Shown here in pieces: positions 1 through 7,782 of a stretch of 64,000 nt of DNA (positions are counted from its first letter, which is position 1; each line of letters begins with the position of its first letter). Source of the DNA: Pyrinomonas methylaliphatogenes (GTDB taxonomy: Bacteria > Acidobacteriota > Blastocatellia > Pyrinomonadales > Pyrinomonadaceae); the NCBI RefSeq assembly GCF_000820845.2, contig NZ_CBXV010000007.1, positions 186,082-250,081 on the forward strand, given 5' to 3'. The position numbers and the translations under genes were made by a program. The notes under the pieces are model-generated. The model worked only from the letters and a program-made list of their open reading frames with translations, was not told where the DNA came from and made no database searches.

Positions 1-434
1 TGGACCAGCCGAACGCGCGCGCCATCCTGATTGATGAACGTGAAAGGGGGGACTTCTGTGCCGGGAGGGGCTTCGGTTGAAGACGGCGGGGGTTGAGCTG
101 CCGCTTCGCCTCGCACGATGACTGGGTTTTCTAGCCAAGAGCGATCGCCGTCGACGACGAGCGTCGCCTGTATCTGGTCGCCGGGAGCGAGCGTGTCGAA
201 AGCCCAATCGCTATAGAGCGTAAATGGCATGGTCATCGCATCCATGAGACCGGGGATCGATTCGTGCGCGATGATAACCTGTTTGTGCGAGCGATCGACC
301 GAAACGACTGTCCCTCTTAAATCGTAGCGCTTGGCGTTCGGCGAAGCATGTGGTGCCTCTTGATTAGAGGTGCAGGCGCTTAATGGCGCATAGGAGAGCA
401 AAAGTAATATAAGCAAATTCCTGCTCATGATCAT
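1..434 (-). CDS. CusF-like/SCO1-SenC-type lipoprotein, partial
   Basis: This reads off the left edge, so only the first ~144 residues are visible. An N-terminal signal ends in the lipobox-like LSAC, so a lipoprotein is likely. Next comes a small beta domain containing GTVVSVD, IAHES and MDAMTMPFTL. That His/Met pattern is typical of CusF-like periplasmic copper-binding domains. After a Pro-rich linker the text TFINQDGARVRL matches the first strand of SCO1/SenC thioredoxin-like domains. The CxxxC motif of that family would lie outside the window. The inferred role is copper delivery to cytochrome oxidase in the periplasm. The start could be 434 or 428, two in-frame ATGs, and neither has a clear ribosome binding site. 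The call rests on the visible motifs only. Confidence 0.75.
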   Translation of the reverse strand, partial: MIMSRNLLILLLLSYAPLSACTSNQEAPHASPNAKRYDLRGTVVSVDRSHKQVIIAHESIPGLMDAMTMPFTLYSDWAFDTLAPGDQIQATLVVDGDRSWLENPVIVRGEAAAQPPPSSTEAPPGTEVPPFTFINQDGARVRLV

Positions 435-571
435 CTTTTTCTAAGGCATAAATTTTCGGTCTTTGGCAAAGTATAGCATCTCTTTAGAAGCAAGTTCATT
501 AAGGGATTCGAATTCGGGCCTAGCGGAATCATTATCCTTGTAATTGCAAGTGGAGAGAGAATAAAATTGCT

Positions 572-591
572 TCGCTGTCTTTCGGCAGCGA
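572..591 (-). terminator. possible terminator after the GEMGTG peptide gene
   Basis: The stem TCGCTG/CAGCGA has an 8-nt loop. Read on the minus strand it is followed by AGCAATTTTATT. It lies about 165 nt beyond the stop of the peptide gene. The stem is short, so this is tentative. Confidence 0.3.
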
Positions 592-612
592 GATCTTTAA
601 AAAAGAGTGGAG

Positions 613-726
613 ATGAGTGAGAAGGTACAAGTGTTGATTGAGAAAGAGCACGCTAAAGATATACCAACACCGCTTCGCCACGAATGGCGAAGAAAGATTG
701 CGCACCAACTTTGCCCTAACCCTTAA
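613..726 (+). CDS. possible small ORF, 37 aa
   Basis: An ATG-to-TAA frame would encode a short basic peptide beginning MSEKVQVLIEKE and ending HQLCPNP. A GGAG sequence lies directly against the ATG, too close for a good ribosome binding site. The frame converges on the GEMGTG peptide gene and overlaps the 673-692 hairpin. No family is recognised and there is no signal peptide. It may be chance; it is listed because of its position beside the peptide gene. Confidence 0.2.
   Translation: MSEKVQVLIEKEHAKDIPTPLRHEWRRKIAHQLCPNP
673..692. other. perfect 8-bp hairpin
   Basis: CTTCGCCA and TGGCGAAG are separated by the 4-nt loop CGAA. There is no T-run on either side, so a classical terminator is unlikely. 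It could protect an RNA 3' end or be a protein-binding site. Confidence 0.4.
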
Positions 727-738
727 GCTCTCACGGGA

Positions 739-764
739 GCCTATAGTTTAAGGGCCCTATAGGC
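739..764. other. 8-bp inverted repeat over the peptide stop codon
   Basis: GCCTATAG (739-746) and CTATAGGC (757-764) flank a 10-nt loop. The right arm contains the stop codon of the GEMGTG peptide gene (757-759). In the minus-strand mRNA it would form a hairpin at the end of the coding region. No T-run follows. Confidence 0.4.
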
Positions 765-993
765 GCGGCAATACTCCCTGTAGCGTTAGCAGGAAGATCT
801 GGACGAAAGAGCTGGAAGTCTGAGCTGATCCGGTACCCATTTCTCCAGTATATCCCGTCCCCATCTCTCCTGCGGCAGTGGTTGTGGGAGAGGATGTATA
901 GCCTGTGCCCATTTCGCCTGCGAAAGTAGAGAGGGTGAAAGCACAGGCGAGAAGGGCGATGGCGAAAAGTTGACGCAAAAATCTCATTTCCAA
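757..993 (-). CDS. small exported peptide with three GEMGTG repeats
   Basis: This 78-residue protein is of a kind I cannot assign. Residues 1-25 form a clear signal peptide (basic MEMRFLRQ, hydrophobic FAIALLACAFTL, cleavage-like STFA before G). The predicted mature part, about 52 residues, opens with GEMGTGYT, repeats GEMGTGYT and GEMGTGS, passes through a Ser/Thr-rich stretch, and ends in a hydrophobic segment, FVQIFLLTLQGVLPRL. The three GEMGTG copies (901-918, 853-870, 829-846) differ almost only at synonymous positions, so the peptide motif appears to be selected. A ribosome binding site, CAGGAG, lies 8 nt before the ATG. It is transcribed divergently from a TPR-AAA+ regulator and shares a 30-bp dyad with it. 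It could be a secreted signal, a modified peptide precursor or a small envelope protein. Existence as a gene is fairly sure; function is unknown. Confidence 0.7.
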   Translation of the reverse strand: MEMRFLRQLFAIALLACAFTLSTFAGEMGTGYTSSPTTTAAGEMGTGYTGEMGTGSAQTSSSFVQIFLLTLQGVLPRL

Positions 994-1020
994 TCTCCTG
1001 AAACTTATAAAGTTATAGTC

Positions 1021-1050
1021 AAACAGCCGAACCGATCGGTTGGACAGTTT
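1021..1050. promoter_or_regulatory. 30-bp dyad between peptide and regulator genes
   Basis: The core AACCGATCGGTT (1030-1041) is a perfect 12-bp palindrome. It is flanked by arms AAAC...GTTT that match at 6 of 9 positions. It lies 28 nt upstream of the peptide ATG and about 83 nt upstream of the regulator ATG. Fis-type HTH activators bind such dyads, so it is the natural candidate site for the divergent regulator. That link is inference. Confidence 0.45.
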
Positions 1051-1132
1051 GACCTATGTTGCTGGGATGTAAGCATGATAGCATCTGTGTTAGAAGGTTG
1101 TACAAGAAAATTTTGATAGGGAACCTCATCTT

Positions 1133-3466
1133 ATGTTGAAGACGAAAGCCGTGAGAGGGAACAGTGCAGCGGGTAGTTCAGATGCCCAAATCCTTCTACG
1201 GTGTGCGCGGGCAAAGGAGCTTGAAGAGATAGGTAATTACGAAGCGGCTGCGCGGGTGCTCGGTGAGATATGGCCTGGTTTTGATGAAGATCTTGCGCTT
1301 GATGGATTGAACCAGATAACAATAGGAGAAGTATTGCTTCGCGTCGGCAGCTTGACTGGATGGTTGGGCAGCGCGCGTCGCATTAAAGGAGCGCAGGAAA
1401 GGGCAAAAGATCTAATAACCAGAGGATTACTATGCTTTGATTGCCTCGGTGATGCAGAGAAGATCTTCGAGGCTCAGCTTGAACTAGCTTGGTGTTATTG
1501 GCGGGAAGGCTCGTTCAATGAAGCGCGCACAATATTGCAAGCAGCTCTTAGCTCGATTGAGTCTGTGGGTAATCATGAGTTAAAAGCGGTTGCTCTCATC
1601 CGTAGTGCCGAGGTTGAACGTTCTGCTGGTTCTTATTTGGCCGCCCTTGAATTTTTGAATAGAGCGAAACATCTGGTTGATTGTTGCAGCGATTTGGTTA
1701 AAGGGAGATTCCATAATACGTTTGCTATCGTTCTGCGTAACTTGGGTGATCTTGAGCGGAGATCTGACTATGTAGATCGAGCTCTGATAGAGTACGCCGC
1801 AGCTAGCTACTATTTCGAGCGAGCCGGACATCTGCGCTACTGTGCGCGCGTTGAGAACAACATCGGTTTCCTGCTCTTCAAGCTCAAGCGATTTGAGGAG
1901 TCAAGCTTGCACTTGGAGCGGGCGCGCCGTCTATTCAAGAGTCTGCGCGATATCGGCAGTTTGGCTCAAGTCGATGAGACGCGCGCGCGCGCGTTGCTGG
2001 CCCAGGGGCGCAATTCGGCGGCTGAGCGCACCATCCGTCGCGCGGTCAATGCGCTCGCGCGCGGGGATGAGCGTTCGCTCCTTTCCGAAGCGCTCGTCAC
2101 ACATGGTTCAGCGCTCGCTCGCCTGGGACAATTCGATCAAGCGAAGATGGCGTTCGAGCGCGCCCTTAAGGTCGCCGAAGAGGTGGGGCACGTCGAACAG
2201 GCGGTGAACGCTTCGCTCGCTCTCTGCGAAGAGCTCGGTGAGCGCTTAGCGTTCGAAGAGTTGCGCGAGGCATATGAACGAGCTGATGACTTGCTCGGTG
2301 CCGGATCGAGCGAGTTGCATGAGCGACTGCGCCGCTGCGCGCGCCGGATAATATCGGGGCAGAAACGCCCATCTCACCAGACGGTTTTCGTCCATGCCTC
2401 GCCGCAGACAGCTGCGCTGCTCGATTACGCGCGACGAGTGGCTTCGAGCGATGCCTCCGTTCTGATTCTCGGTGAGACCGGTACCGGAAAAGAGGTCTTG
2501 GCGCGTCTGATGCACGAATGGAGTGGAAGGCCGGGGCGTTTTGTGGCGATCAATTGCGCCGCTTTGAACGAGACGCTCTTCGAGTCGCAGATCTTCGGCC
2601 ATCGCAAAGGTAGCTTCACCGATGCCGTCAGTGATTATGCTGGCGCGGCGCGCGAGGCGGCGGGTGGCACTCTTTTTCTCGACGAAATAGGCGAATTGAG
2701 CGCAGCGGTCCAAGCGAAGCTCTTGCGCTTGATCGAACTCGGTGAGGTCTCTGCTGTAGGTGGCGGTAAGCCGGACCGGATCGATGTGCGCATCGTGGCG
2801 GCGACGAACTGCGATCTCGGGCGATTGGTTGAAGAGGGGAGATTCCGTCCGGATCTCTACTATCGTTTCGCCTTTCAAATCACCATTCCACCTTTGCGCG
2901 AAAGGAGTGAAGACATCCGTGCGCTCGCGCTCCACTTCATCGCCGATGCGCGGCGCCGCTATCGCAAGCGGATCGAGTTCAGCGACGAGTGTTTAGCCGC
3001 CATACAGAAATTGCCGTTGCGAGGGAATGTCCGCGAGCTGCGAACGCTCATCGAACGGACCTTCATCATGGCTGAAGATGGTGTGACTATCGGACCGGAG
3101 TCGATCGAGATCGTCGGTTTACGGATGGCGCAGCAGATCGGCTTTGTCGATGTTTGGGCCGGGTGTTCGCTCGAACGGGAGGTCCATCACTACGAGGCTG
3201 AGCTGATCCGCCGCGCGCTCGAACAATCCGGTTGGCGCGTTACGCGGGCGGCGCGCCTGCTTGGGATAACGCATCAGCGGCTTTCGTTCATCCTTCACAC
3301 GAGGCACAAAGATTTGGTGGCGAAAGGATCGGCTTCGTGTCGGAAGTCGATGAACGGGGGGGCGGCGCGGGAATCGGGTGGCGTGAGCGCGGCGCCCGAA
3401 AAAGTCAAGCGTGCGCGGGCTGAGTCTGGCCGAATTTTGGCGACGGGGAAGGTCGGATCGGGTTGA
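1133..3466 (+). CDS. TPR-AAA+-Fis transcriptional regulator
   Basis: This 777-residue regulator has an N-terminal half of TPR-like helical repeats (about 20-400, e.g. FNEARTILQAAL, GQFDQAKMAFERALKVAEE), an AAA+ sigma-54 activator domain (about 420-650) and a Fis-type HTH (about 695-725, VTRAARLLGITHQRLS). Walker A GETGTGKE is at 447-454 and Walker B FLDEIGE has D517/E518. The R-finger region FRPDLYYR is present. The loop that contacts sigma-54, normally GAFTGA, reads GSFTDA at 493-498, so normal sigma-54 activation is doubtful. The last ~50 residues are low-complexity and basic. TPRs in place of a receiver domain suggest sensing of a peptide, protein or small ligand. It is divergent from the GEMGTG peptide gene, which is its likely target or partner. 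No strong ribosome binding site precedes the ATG. Confidence 0.85.
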   Translation: MLKTKAVRGNSAAGSSDAQILLRCARAKELEEIGNYEAAARVLGEIWPGFDEDLALDGLNQITIGEVLLRVGSLTGWLGSARRIKGAQERAKDLITRGLLCFDCLGDAEKIFEAQLELAWCYWREGSFNEARTILQAALSSIESVGNHELKAVALIRSAEVERSAGSYLAALEFLNRAKHLVDCCSDLVKGRFHNTFAIVLRNLGDLERRSDYVDRALIEYAAASYYFERAGHLRYCARVENNIGFLLFKLKRFEESSLHLERARRLFKSLRDIGSLAQVDETRARALLAQGRNSAAERTIRRAVNALARGDERSLLSEALVTHGSALARLGQFDQAKMAFERALKVAEEVGHVEQAVNASLALCEELGERLAFEELREAYERADDLLGAGSSELHERLRRCARRIISGQKRPSHQTVFVHASPQTAALLDYARRVASSDASVLILGETGTGKEVLARLMHEWSGRPGRFVAINCAALNETLFESQIFGHRKGSFTDAVSDYAGAAREAAGGTLFLDEIGELSAAVQAKLLRLIELGEVSAVGGGKPDRIDVRIVAATNCDLGRLVEEGRFRPDLYYRFAFQITIPPLRERSEDIRALALHFIADARRRYRKRIEFSDECLAAIQKLPLRGNVRELRTLIERTFIMAEDGVTIGPESIEIVGLRMAQQIGFVDVWAGCSLEREVHHYEAELIRRALEQSGWRVTRAARLLGITHQRLSFILHTRHKDLVAKGSASCRKSMNGGAARESGGVSAAPEKVKRARAESGRILATGKVGSG

Positions 3467-3562
3467 AGAGTTTTGGTCGTGGTTCGGGGCGTCTCGCCAT
3501 AACCGAATCGGGACGAGCCTTCGAAAGGCCCATGTCCAGATGAGGCGGAACTCGGATTCGTT

Positions 3563-4567
3563 TCAAGCGGCGGCGCTGCGTTTCTCGGTGAGCGTAGTGT
3601 GCAGAAGAGAGTTGAACCTTTCGGCTTGTTCCTCTTGCACCATCATGCGACAGCGATCGAAGATGACGAGCCGCGCGCGCGGATTGAGCGCGAGAAGGAG
3701 CCTCGCGTTCTCAGCGGAATTGTTCCGATCCTCGCGTCCCCAGATGATCGTGACCGGTCGGCTGAGTCGCGCGAAGTTGGAGTGCATGTCGCAGCTCAAA
3801 GAGCCTGAAAAGAAAGCGGCCATCGCGTGCTGAGCGCCGGATTGATGGCTCATGGCGTAGTAGTGCGCGACGAGTTGGGGCGTGACCGAGTTGCGATCGT
3901 AGTAGAGATAGCGCCGTGCGTAATCGCGCAAGCTCCGTTCGCTTGCGATGACGTTGTAGAAAGAGGCGCCGAGGATGGGCGAATGAAGGAGTCCGTAGAA
4001 AGAGGCGCTCGCCGTTCCGGGCTGTCCGTGCGTGTTAGTCATGCCAGTTGGCGAGATGAGGACGAGGCTATCGACCAGATCGGGCCGTTCAGCGGCGAGG
4101 CGAACTGCAAAGGCCGCCCCGAGCGAGCTGGCGACGATATGAGTCGGTCGCTTGATGACATCGCGTATGAAACTGGTCAGTTGCTCGACGTATAGCTCTG
4201 CGGTGTAAGCGACGGCGGGTTTATCGGAGAAGCCGAAACCGAGAAGGTCTGGGGCGTAGATGCGGAACCGATCCGCCAAAGGCGCGATGTTGCGCCGCCA
4301 CATGTAACTCGATGAGCCGGCCAATATCGCATGGATGAAAAGGATGGGTTGGGCCGATGCTGGGCCGGCAGTTCGATAGATGATGTTCCATTGCTCCCAC
4401 CTGTAAGACTGAATCTCTCCGGGGCAGCCTTCTTCCGGCGGGTCGGACGTCCGATGGCGCCGTCGTTTAGCGATGGCGTTGAAGGTGACGAGCGTCGCTA
4501 AGCCAGCGCCGCCAGCGACTATCCCTTTCCAGCCCGTCCACCACTTTCTTCCCCTCTTCTCGCTCAT
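3563..4567 (-). CDS. alpha/beta hydrolase-fold protein lacking the catalytic His
   Basis: This 334-residue protein starts with a basic tail and one hydrophobic segment (about 14-32), so it is probably membrane-anchored. The rest is an alpha/beta hydrolase fold: oxyanion-side HAILAGSSSYMW (79-90), strand APDLLGFGFSDKP, nucleophile elbow ASSLG with S148, and the late acid strand IIWGRED. Where the catalytic His belongs, near 308, the sequence is DRCRMMVQEEQ, with no His. This suggests a non-hydrolytic or altered member; it may be a trait of its subfamily rather than a lesion. It stands alone, convergent with the TPR regulator and downstream of the RNase E/G gene in the same direction. The substrate is unknown. 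Confidence 0.75.
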   Translation of the reverse strand: MSEKRGRKWWTGWKGIVAGGAGLATLVTFNAIAKRRRHRTSDPPEEGCPGEIQSYRWEQWNIIYRTAGPASAQPILFIHAILAGSSSYMWRRNIAPLADRFRIYAPDLLGFGFSDKPAVAYTAELYVEQLTSFIRDVIKRPTHIVASSLGAAFAVRLAAERPDLVDSLVLISPTGMTNTHGQPGTASASFYGLLHSPILGASFYNVIASERSLRDYARRYLYYDRNSVTPQLVAHYYAMSHQSGAQHAMAAFFSGSLSCDMHSNFARLSRPVTIIWGREDRNNSAENARLLLALNPRARLVIFDRCRMMVQEEQAERFNSLLHTTLTEKRSAAA

Positions 4568-4596
4568 AGAGGATCTCTAAACTTTAGGCGGAGATC

Positions 4597-4630
4597 TGGA
4601 GCGCGGTCGCTGATCGCCCACCGCGCTCCA
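4597..4630 (-). terminator. GC-rich hairpin downstream of the RNase E/G gene
   Basis: TGGAGCGCGGT (4597-4607) pairs perfectly with ACCGCGCTCCA (4620-4630), 11 bp with a 12-nt loop. It lies 16 nt beyond the stop of the RNase E/G gene and before the hydrolase start. No T-run follows on the minus strand, so it may end or stabilise the transcript rather than act as a classical terminator. Confidence 0.45.
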
Positions 4631-4645
4631 TTCTCGCTTTCAACC

Positions 4646-6979
4646 TCAGACGAAGGCGAAGTCGAACTGCTCTTGATGAACGCTTTCGTCGCTCGTGATG
4701 TCAACTGCGCCGAGATATTCCTCCACTTCCGCGAGCACGTCGCGCTCCGTCGTCCGTAGAGCGCGCGCGACTTCTGGATTGACGCGCAGCGTCACTTGTT
4801 TGATCGGCTCGCCGTTCATGCTGCGCGCGAGTCGGCGCGCCTCTTCGAGGATCTCGTAGCAGATGGTCTGCGGCGATTTGACCAGACCGGCTCCCTGGCA
4901 ATACGGACAGGGCGAGCAAAGCGTCCGTTCGAGAGATTGCTTGACGCGCTTGCGCGTCATGATGACGAGACCGAAGTCGTTATAGGAGAGAACCTTCGTC
5001 GGCGACTTGTCATGTTGCAACGCCTCTTGCAGCGCTTGCAGAACGCGCTGGCGGTTGCGCCGCTCCTCCATATCGATCAGGTCGAGCACGATGATACCGC
5101 CGAGATCGCGCAAACGTATTTGACGCGCGATCTCTTCGACGGCTTCGAGATTGGTCTTCGTGATCGTGTCTTCGAGGCGGTTGCTGCCGCGTCCGACGAA
5201 CTTGCCGGTGTTGACATCGATGGCGACGAGCGCTTCCGTCTGATTGATGACCAGATAGCCGCCCGATTTCAGCCAGACGCGCGGTTTGATCGCTTTATCG
5301 ATCTCTTGCTGCACCCCATAGGCTTCGAGGATCGGTTCATCGCGCGTATAGAGTTTCACGCGATTGACGAGGCGTGGTTGGATCCGGTTGACGAATTCGA
5401 CGATCCGCAGATACTCCTCTTCGGAGTCGACGCGAATGGCCGTAAACTCATCCGAGAGTTGATCGCGCAGGATGCGTTGAACTAGGTCGAGATCGCGATG
5501 GATGAGCGCGGGCGCTTTGACCCTTTCGGCAGTGCGACGGATATCCAACCAAGTGCGGATCAAATAGCGCGCGTCCTCGCGCAGCGCCGCTTCGCTGACG
5601 CCCGTGCCCGCCGTGCGCACGATGAAGCCGCCGGATGGCACGTCCTCTTCTTGCATGATGGTTTGAATCAGCTTGCGCAGCCGTGCGCGCTCGTTGGCCG
5701 ATTCGATCTTTCGCGACACGCCGATGTGCTCAATCGTCGGCATATAGACGAGATAGCGTCCGGGAAGGGCGATATGCGAGGTGATGCGCGCGCCTTTCTG
5801 CCCGATCGGTTCTTTCGCGATCTGGACCAGTATCTCCTGCCCTTCGCGCAAAAGTTCCGTGATGCTTGGATGCGGGTGGCGCGATCCGTCGGCGCGCCCG
5901 GGGAGCGCTTCGGCGACTTCCGCTGCCGCGTCGGCGCCGTTGCCGTTTGATGTCTCGGCGGGCGTCTCTGGCTGTTGTTTCGCGCGTCGTCTGCGCCGCC
6001 GCCGAGCGAATTCGGCGCGCGATCGCGACGAAGAGAGGCGCGCCTCTCGGTCTTCGAGCTGGGTTTCGCTCCCCTCCGCTTCGGCCTTGCGCCGTTTACG
6101 CCGCGCCGTCGAGGTCTGTTCCGACGCGCCGCTTTTGCTCCGCCCGCGTCGTTTGCTCGCCGTCTCCTCGGTTTCACCAGCAGCCTTCTTGCTGCGCGAT
6201 CGGCGGCGAGGCTGTGTCTCGTTCTCGACGGGCTGGACCTCAGAGGCGAGCGAAGGGGGCGTTCTCTCCTCGTGCGATTGCGCCTCTGGCTCGATGTCAT
6301 CGACGCGCTCGAGTCCCGAAGGTGACGGGGTTGAAGAGGGAAGGATCGAACCGACTTCCGCGGTTGAGGTCGGTTCGATGTCAAACTCGATGGCCCGAAC
6401 CTCGTCAGAAAGCCGCTCTTGAAGGATGGCATCCTTGAAGAGTTCCCCTTCCTCGGCGGCGACCTCTTCATCGAGGATGCGCTCGAAACTCGATTCGGCG
6501 ACGAAGGGGGTGGTCAAATCTTCCACTGGACGCAGTTCTTCCGTTTTAGGTTCGGGAGACGCCTCTTCTGCCGATGGGGACGCGAGCGGCGATCCCTCAT
6601 CTTCAGCCAGTTCGATCGGGCTAGGCGTCGCCTCTGTGAGCAGATCCTGTGGGCGCTCTTCGGTTGGCGCCGATCGGCGAGATTGGGGCGATTCTGTCGC
6701 CCGCGCCGATTCGCCTGTTGGAACTTTTATGCGCTCGTACTCCTCCTCTTCGTCGAAGAAATCCGAGACGTAGAGGAATGCGTCGCGCTCCAACCCGATA
6801 TCGACGAAGGCGGATTGCATCCCCGGAAGGACGCGCATTACGCGCCCTTTATAAATATTGCCTGCGACGCCTTGATTGGCTTCGCCGCGTTCGATGTAAA
6901 ACTCTGTGACTTGTCCGTCCTCGATTATCGCGATCTTCTTTTCGCGTCCGTTGACGCTGATGATCATCTCTTTCGGCAT
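4646..6979 (-). CDS. rng: ribonuclease E/G family protein
   Basis: Endoribonuclease of RNA processing and decay, 777 residues from the start chosen here (MPKEMIISVNGREKK). The frame stays open to 7192, but the family N-terminus and an AAGAGGAG motif 14 nt upstream favour 6979. The S1 domain starts at about 36 (GNIYKGRVMRVLPGMQSAFV) and is interrupted at about 76-370 by a low-complexity insert, acidic/Pro-rich first and then Arg/Lys-rich. S1 resumes at REGQEILVQI. The nuclease core has metal ligands in AIDVNTG (D588) and VLDLIDM (D633/D636). A Cys cluster, CSPCPYCQG (688-695), corresponds to the zinc-link. There is no long C-terminal scaffold as in E. coli RNase E, so the disordered part may have moved inside S1. 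The symbol rne would be equally defensible. Confidence 0.9.
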   Translation of the reverse strand: MPKEMIISVNGREKKIAIIEDGQVTEFYIERGEANQGVAGNIYKGRVMRVLPGMQSAFVDIGLERDAFLYVSDFFDEEEEYERIKVPTGESARATESPQSRRSAPTEERPQDLLTEATPSPIELAEDEGSPLASPSAEEASPEPKTEELRPVEDLTTPFVAESSFERILDEEVAAEEGELFKDAILQERLSDEVRAIEFDIEPTSTAEVGSILPSSTPSPSGLERVDDIEPEAQSHEERTPPSLASEVQPVENETQPRRRSRSKKAAGETEETASKRRGRSKSGASEQTSTARRKRRKAEAEGSETQLEDREARLSSSRSRAEFARRRRRRRAKQQPETPAETSNGNGADAAAEVAEALPGRADGSRHPHPSITELLREGQEILVQIAKEPIGQKGARITSHIALPGRYLVYMPTIEHIGVSRKIESANERARLRKLIQTIMQEEDVPSGGFIVRTAGTGVSEAALREDARYLIRTWLDIRRTAERVKAPALIHRDLDLVQRILRDQLSDEFTAIRVDSEEEYLRIVEFVNRIQPRLVNRVKLYTRDEPILEAYGVQQEIDKAIKPRVWLKSGGYLVINQTEALVAIDVNTGKFVGRGSNRLEDTITKTNLEAVEEIARQIRLRDLGGIIVLDLIDMEERRNRQRVLQALQEALQHDKSPTKVLSYNDFGLVIMTRKRVKQSLERTLCSPCPYCQGAGLVKSPQTICYEILEEARRLARSMNGEPIKQVTLRVNPEVARALRTTERDVLAEVEEYLGAVDITSDESVHQEQFDFAFV

Positions 6980-7485
6980 CTTTCGAAATCCGTCTCCTCT
7001 TGCGCTGCGAATTCGCCTGCAAGCGTTGTTCTGAGAGCGGACGTTGTGCGGACCTTCGCTCCGGCGGGCAGAATGAGGGGACTTTTCGCCGCCCTTGCGG
7101 TCTTTCGGACGTGAGCTTAATAACGCGCGCGCGTCGCGCGCTGGTTCGGACGCAGCTTCGCTGAGTTGGAAGCCGCGGAACTTAACACGCAAGACCGTAT
7201 AAGCTTCAGAACTTGTCGCGGCCCGAACGTGACGGAACGGATTTCACCGTCGTCAACAATTAAACCGCAGCTTGCAGAACCTTTCCAACGGCAGCTTATC
7301 TGTCTGTCTTACGGTTGTCCCTGCCGCGCGGCGCGGAAAATCTCGCACTCATCCGCCAGAAAAGCAAGTCACCTTTACAACATCGCTTGCCAAAATCTTA
7401 GGCACCCGCCCGCCTGGATGCGTGCAACCCGAAGTCTTACGGTGCGCGCTTCGCTCAAAGCTTCCTAGCGCAGGGCGAGCAACAA

Positions 7486-7515
7486 AGTATAGCTGAGAGA
7501 TGGGGCAAAAGCCAA
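7486..7515 (-). promoter_or_regulatory. candidate sigma-70-type promoter for RNase E/G
   Basis: On the minus strand TTGGCT (7515-7510) and TATACT (7491-7486) are 18 bp apart. The gene starts about 500 nt further on, which would give a long 5' leader, as is known for rne genes elsewhere. It is based on pattern only. Confidence 0.35.
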
Positions 7516-7528
7516 AGGATGGATCGCT

Positions 7529-7614
7529 GAGCGCGATCAGGAAGCGAGCGGATAAGATGATGACTCGCTCGGCGAGAAGATCGGTTGGAGCGCGATCAGG
7601 AGGCGGATAAGATG
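7529..7614. repeat. direct duplication, period 59 bp
   Basis: A 31-bp stretch at 7529-7559 recurs at 7588-7614, identical apart from a 4-bp deletion. Both copies start GAGCGCGATCAGGA and end GCGGATAAGATG. A weaker ATCGGTT similarity follows each copy. No coding role is seen. Confidence 0.7.
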
Positions 7615-7782
7615 TGAGCGATCGGTTAAGAAATTCGCCTGCGAAGAATTGAACTCGTGGGATCTTCGCCGCAGGGCTAAGCATAGAGGCCACGCCGCTG
7701 CGTCGGCGACATCCCGAAAGCGGATAACGGACCTAGAACTTTAACTCGCAAGCTATGTCGGGTTGCCCCGGGAATCTGCTTT

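Larger units (their letters stand above)
435..756. other. 322-bp intergenic region with three hairpins
   Basis: There is no convincing gene here. It contains a 6-bp hairpin (572-577/586-591) followed on the minus strand by a T-rich stretch, a perfect 8-bp hairpin (673-680/685-692), and the left arm of an 8-bp hairpin at 739-746/757-764. A possible 37-codon plus-strand frame lies at 613-726. The first hairpin is the best candidate for ending minus-strand transcription of the GEMGTG peptide gene. Confidence 0.6.
6980..7782. other. ~800-bp region between RNase E/G and tRNA-Thr genes
   Basis: I see no gene here. It holds a possible leader for the RNase E/G mRNA, a candidate minus-strand promoter (7486-7515) and a 59-bp-spaced direct duplication (7529-7614). 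A frame in phase with the nuclease runs to 7192 but reads as low-complexity, basic, non-family sequence. Confidence 0.6.

Noticed and set aside
994-1132. Looked for a sigma-54 promoter (TGGC-N-TTGC) serving the GEMGTG peptide
   Set aside because: No match on the minus strand upstream of the peptide gene.
5781-7114. Several plus-strand frames opposite the RNase E/G insert
   Set aside because: The insert is low-complexity and leaves all frames open; their translations are Arg/Ser-rich strings without features.
6980-7192. N-terminal extension of the RNase E/G protein to 7192
   Set aside because: The extra 71 residues are low-complexity and basic, while a family-like N-terminus begins at 6979.
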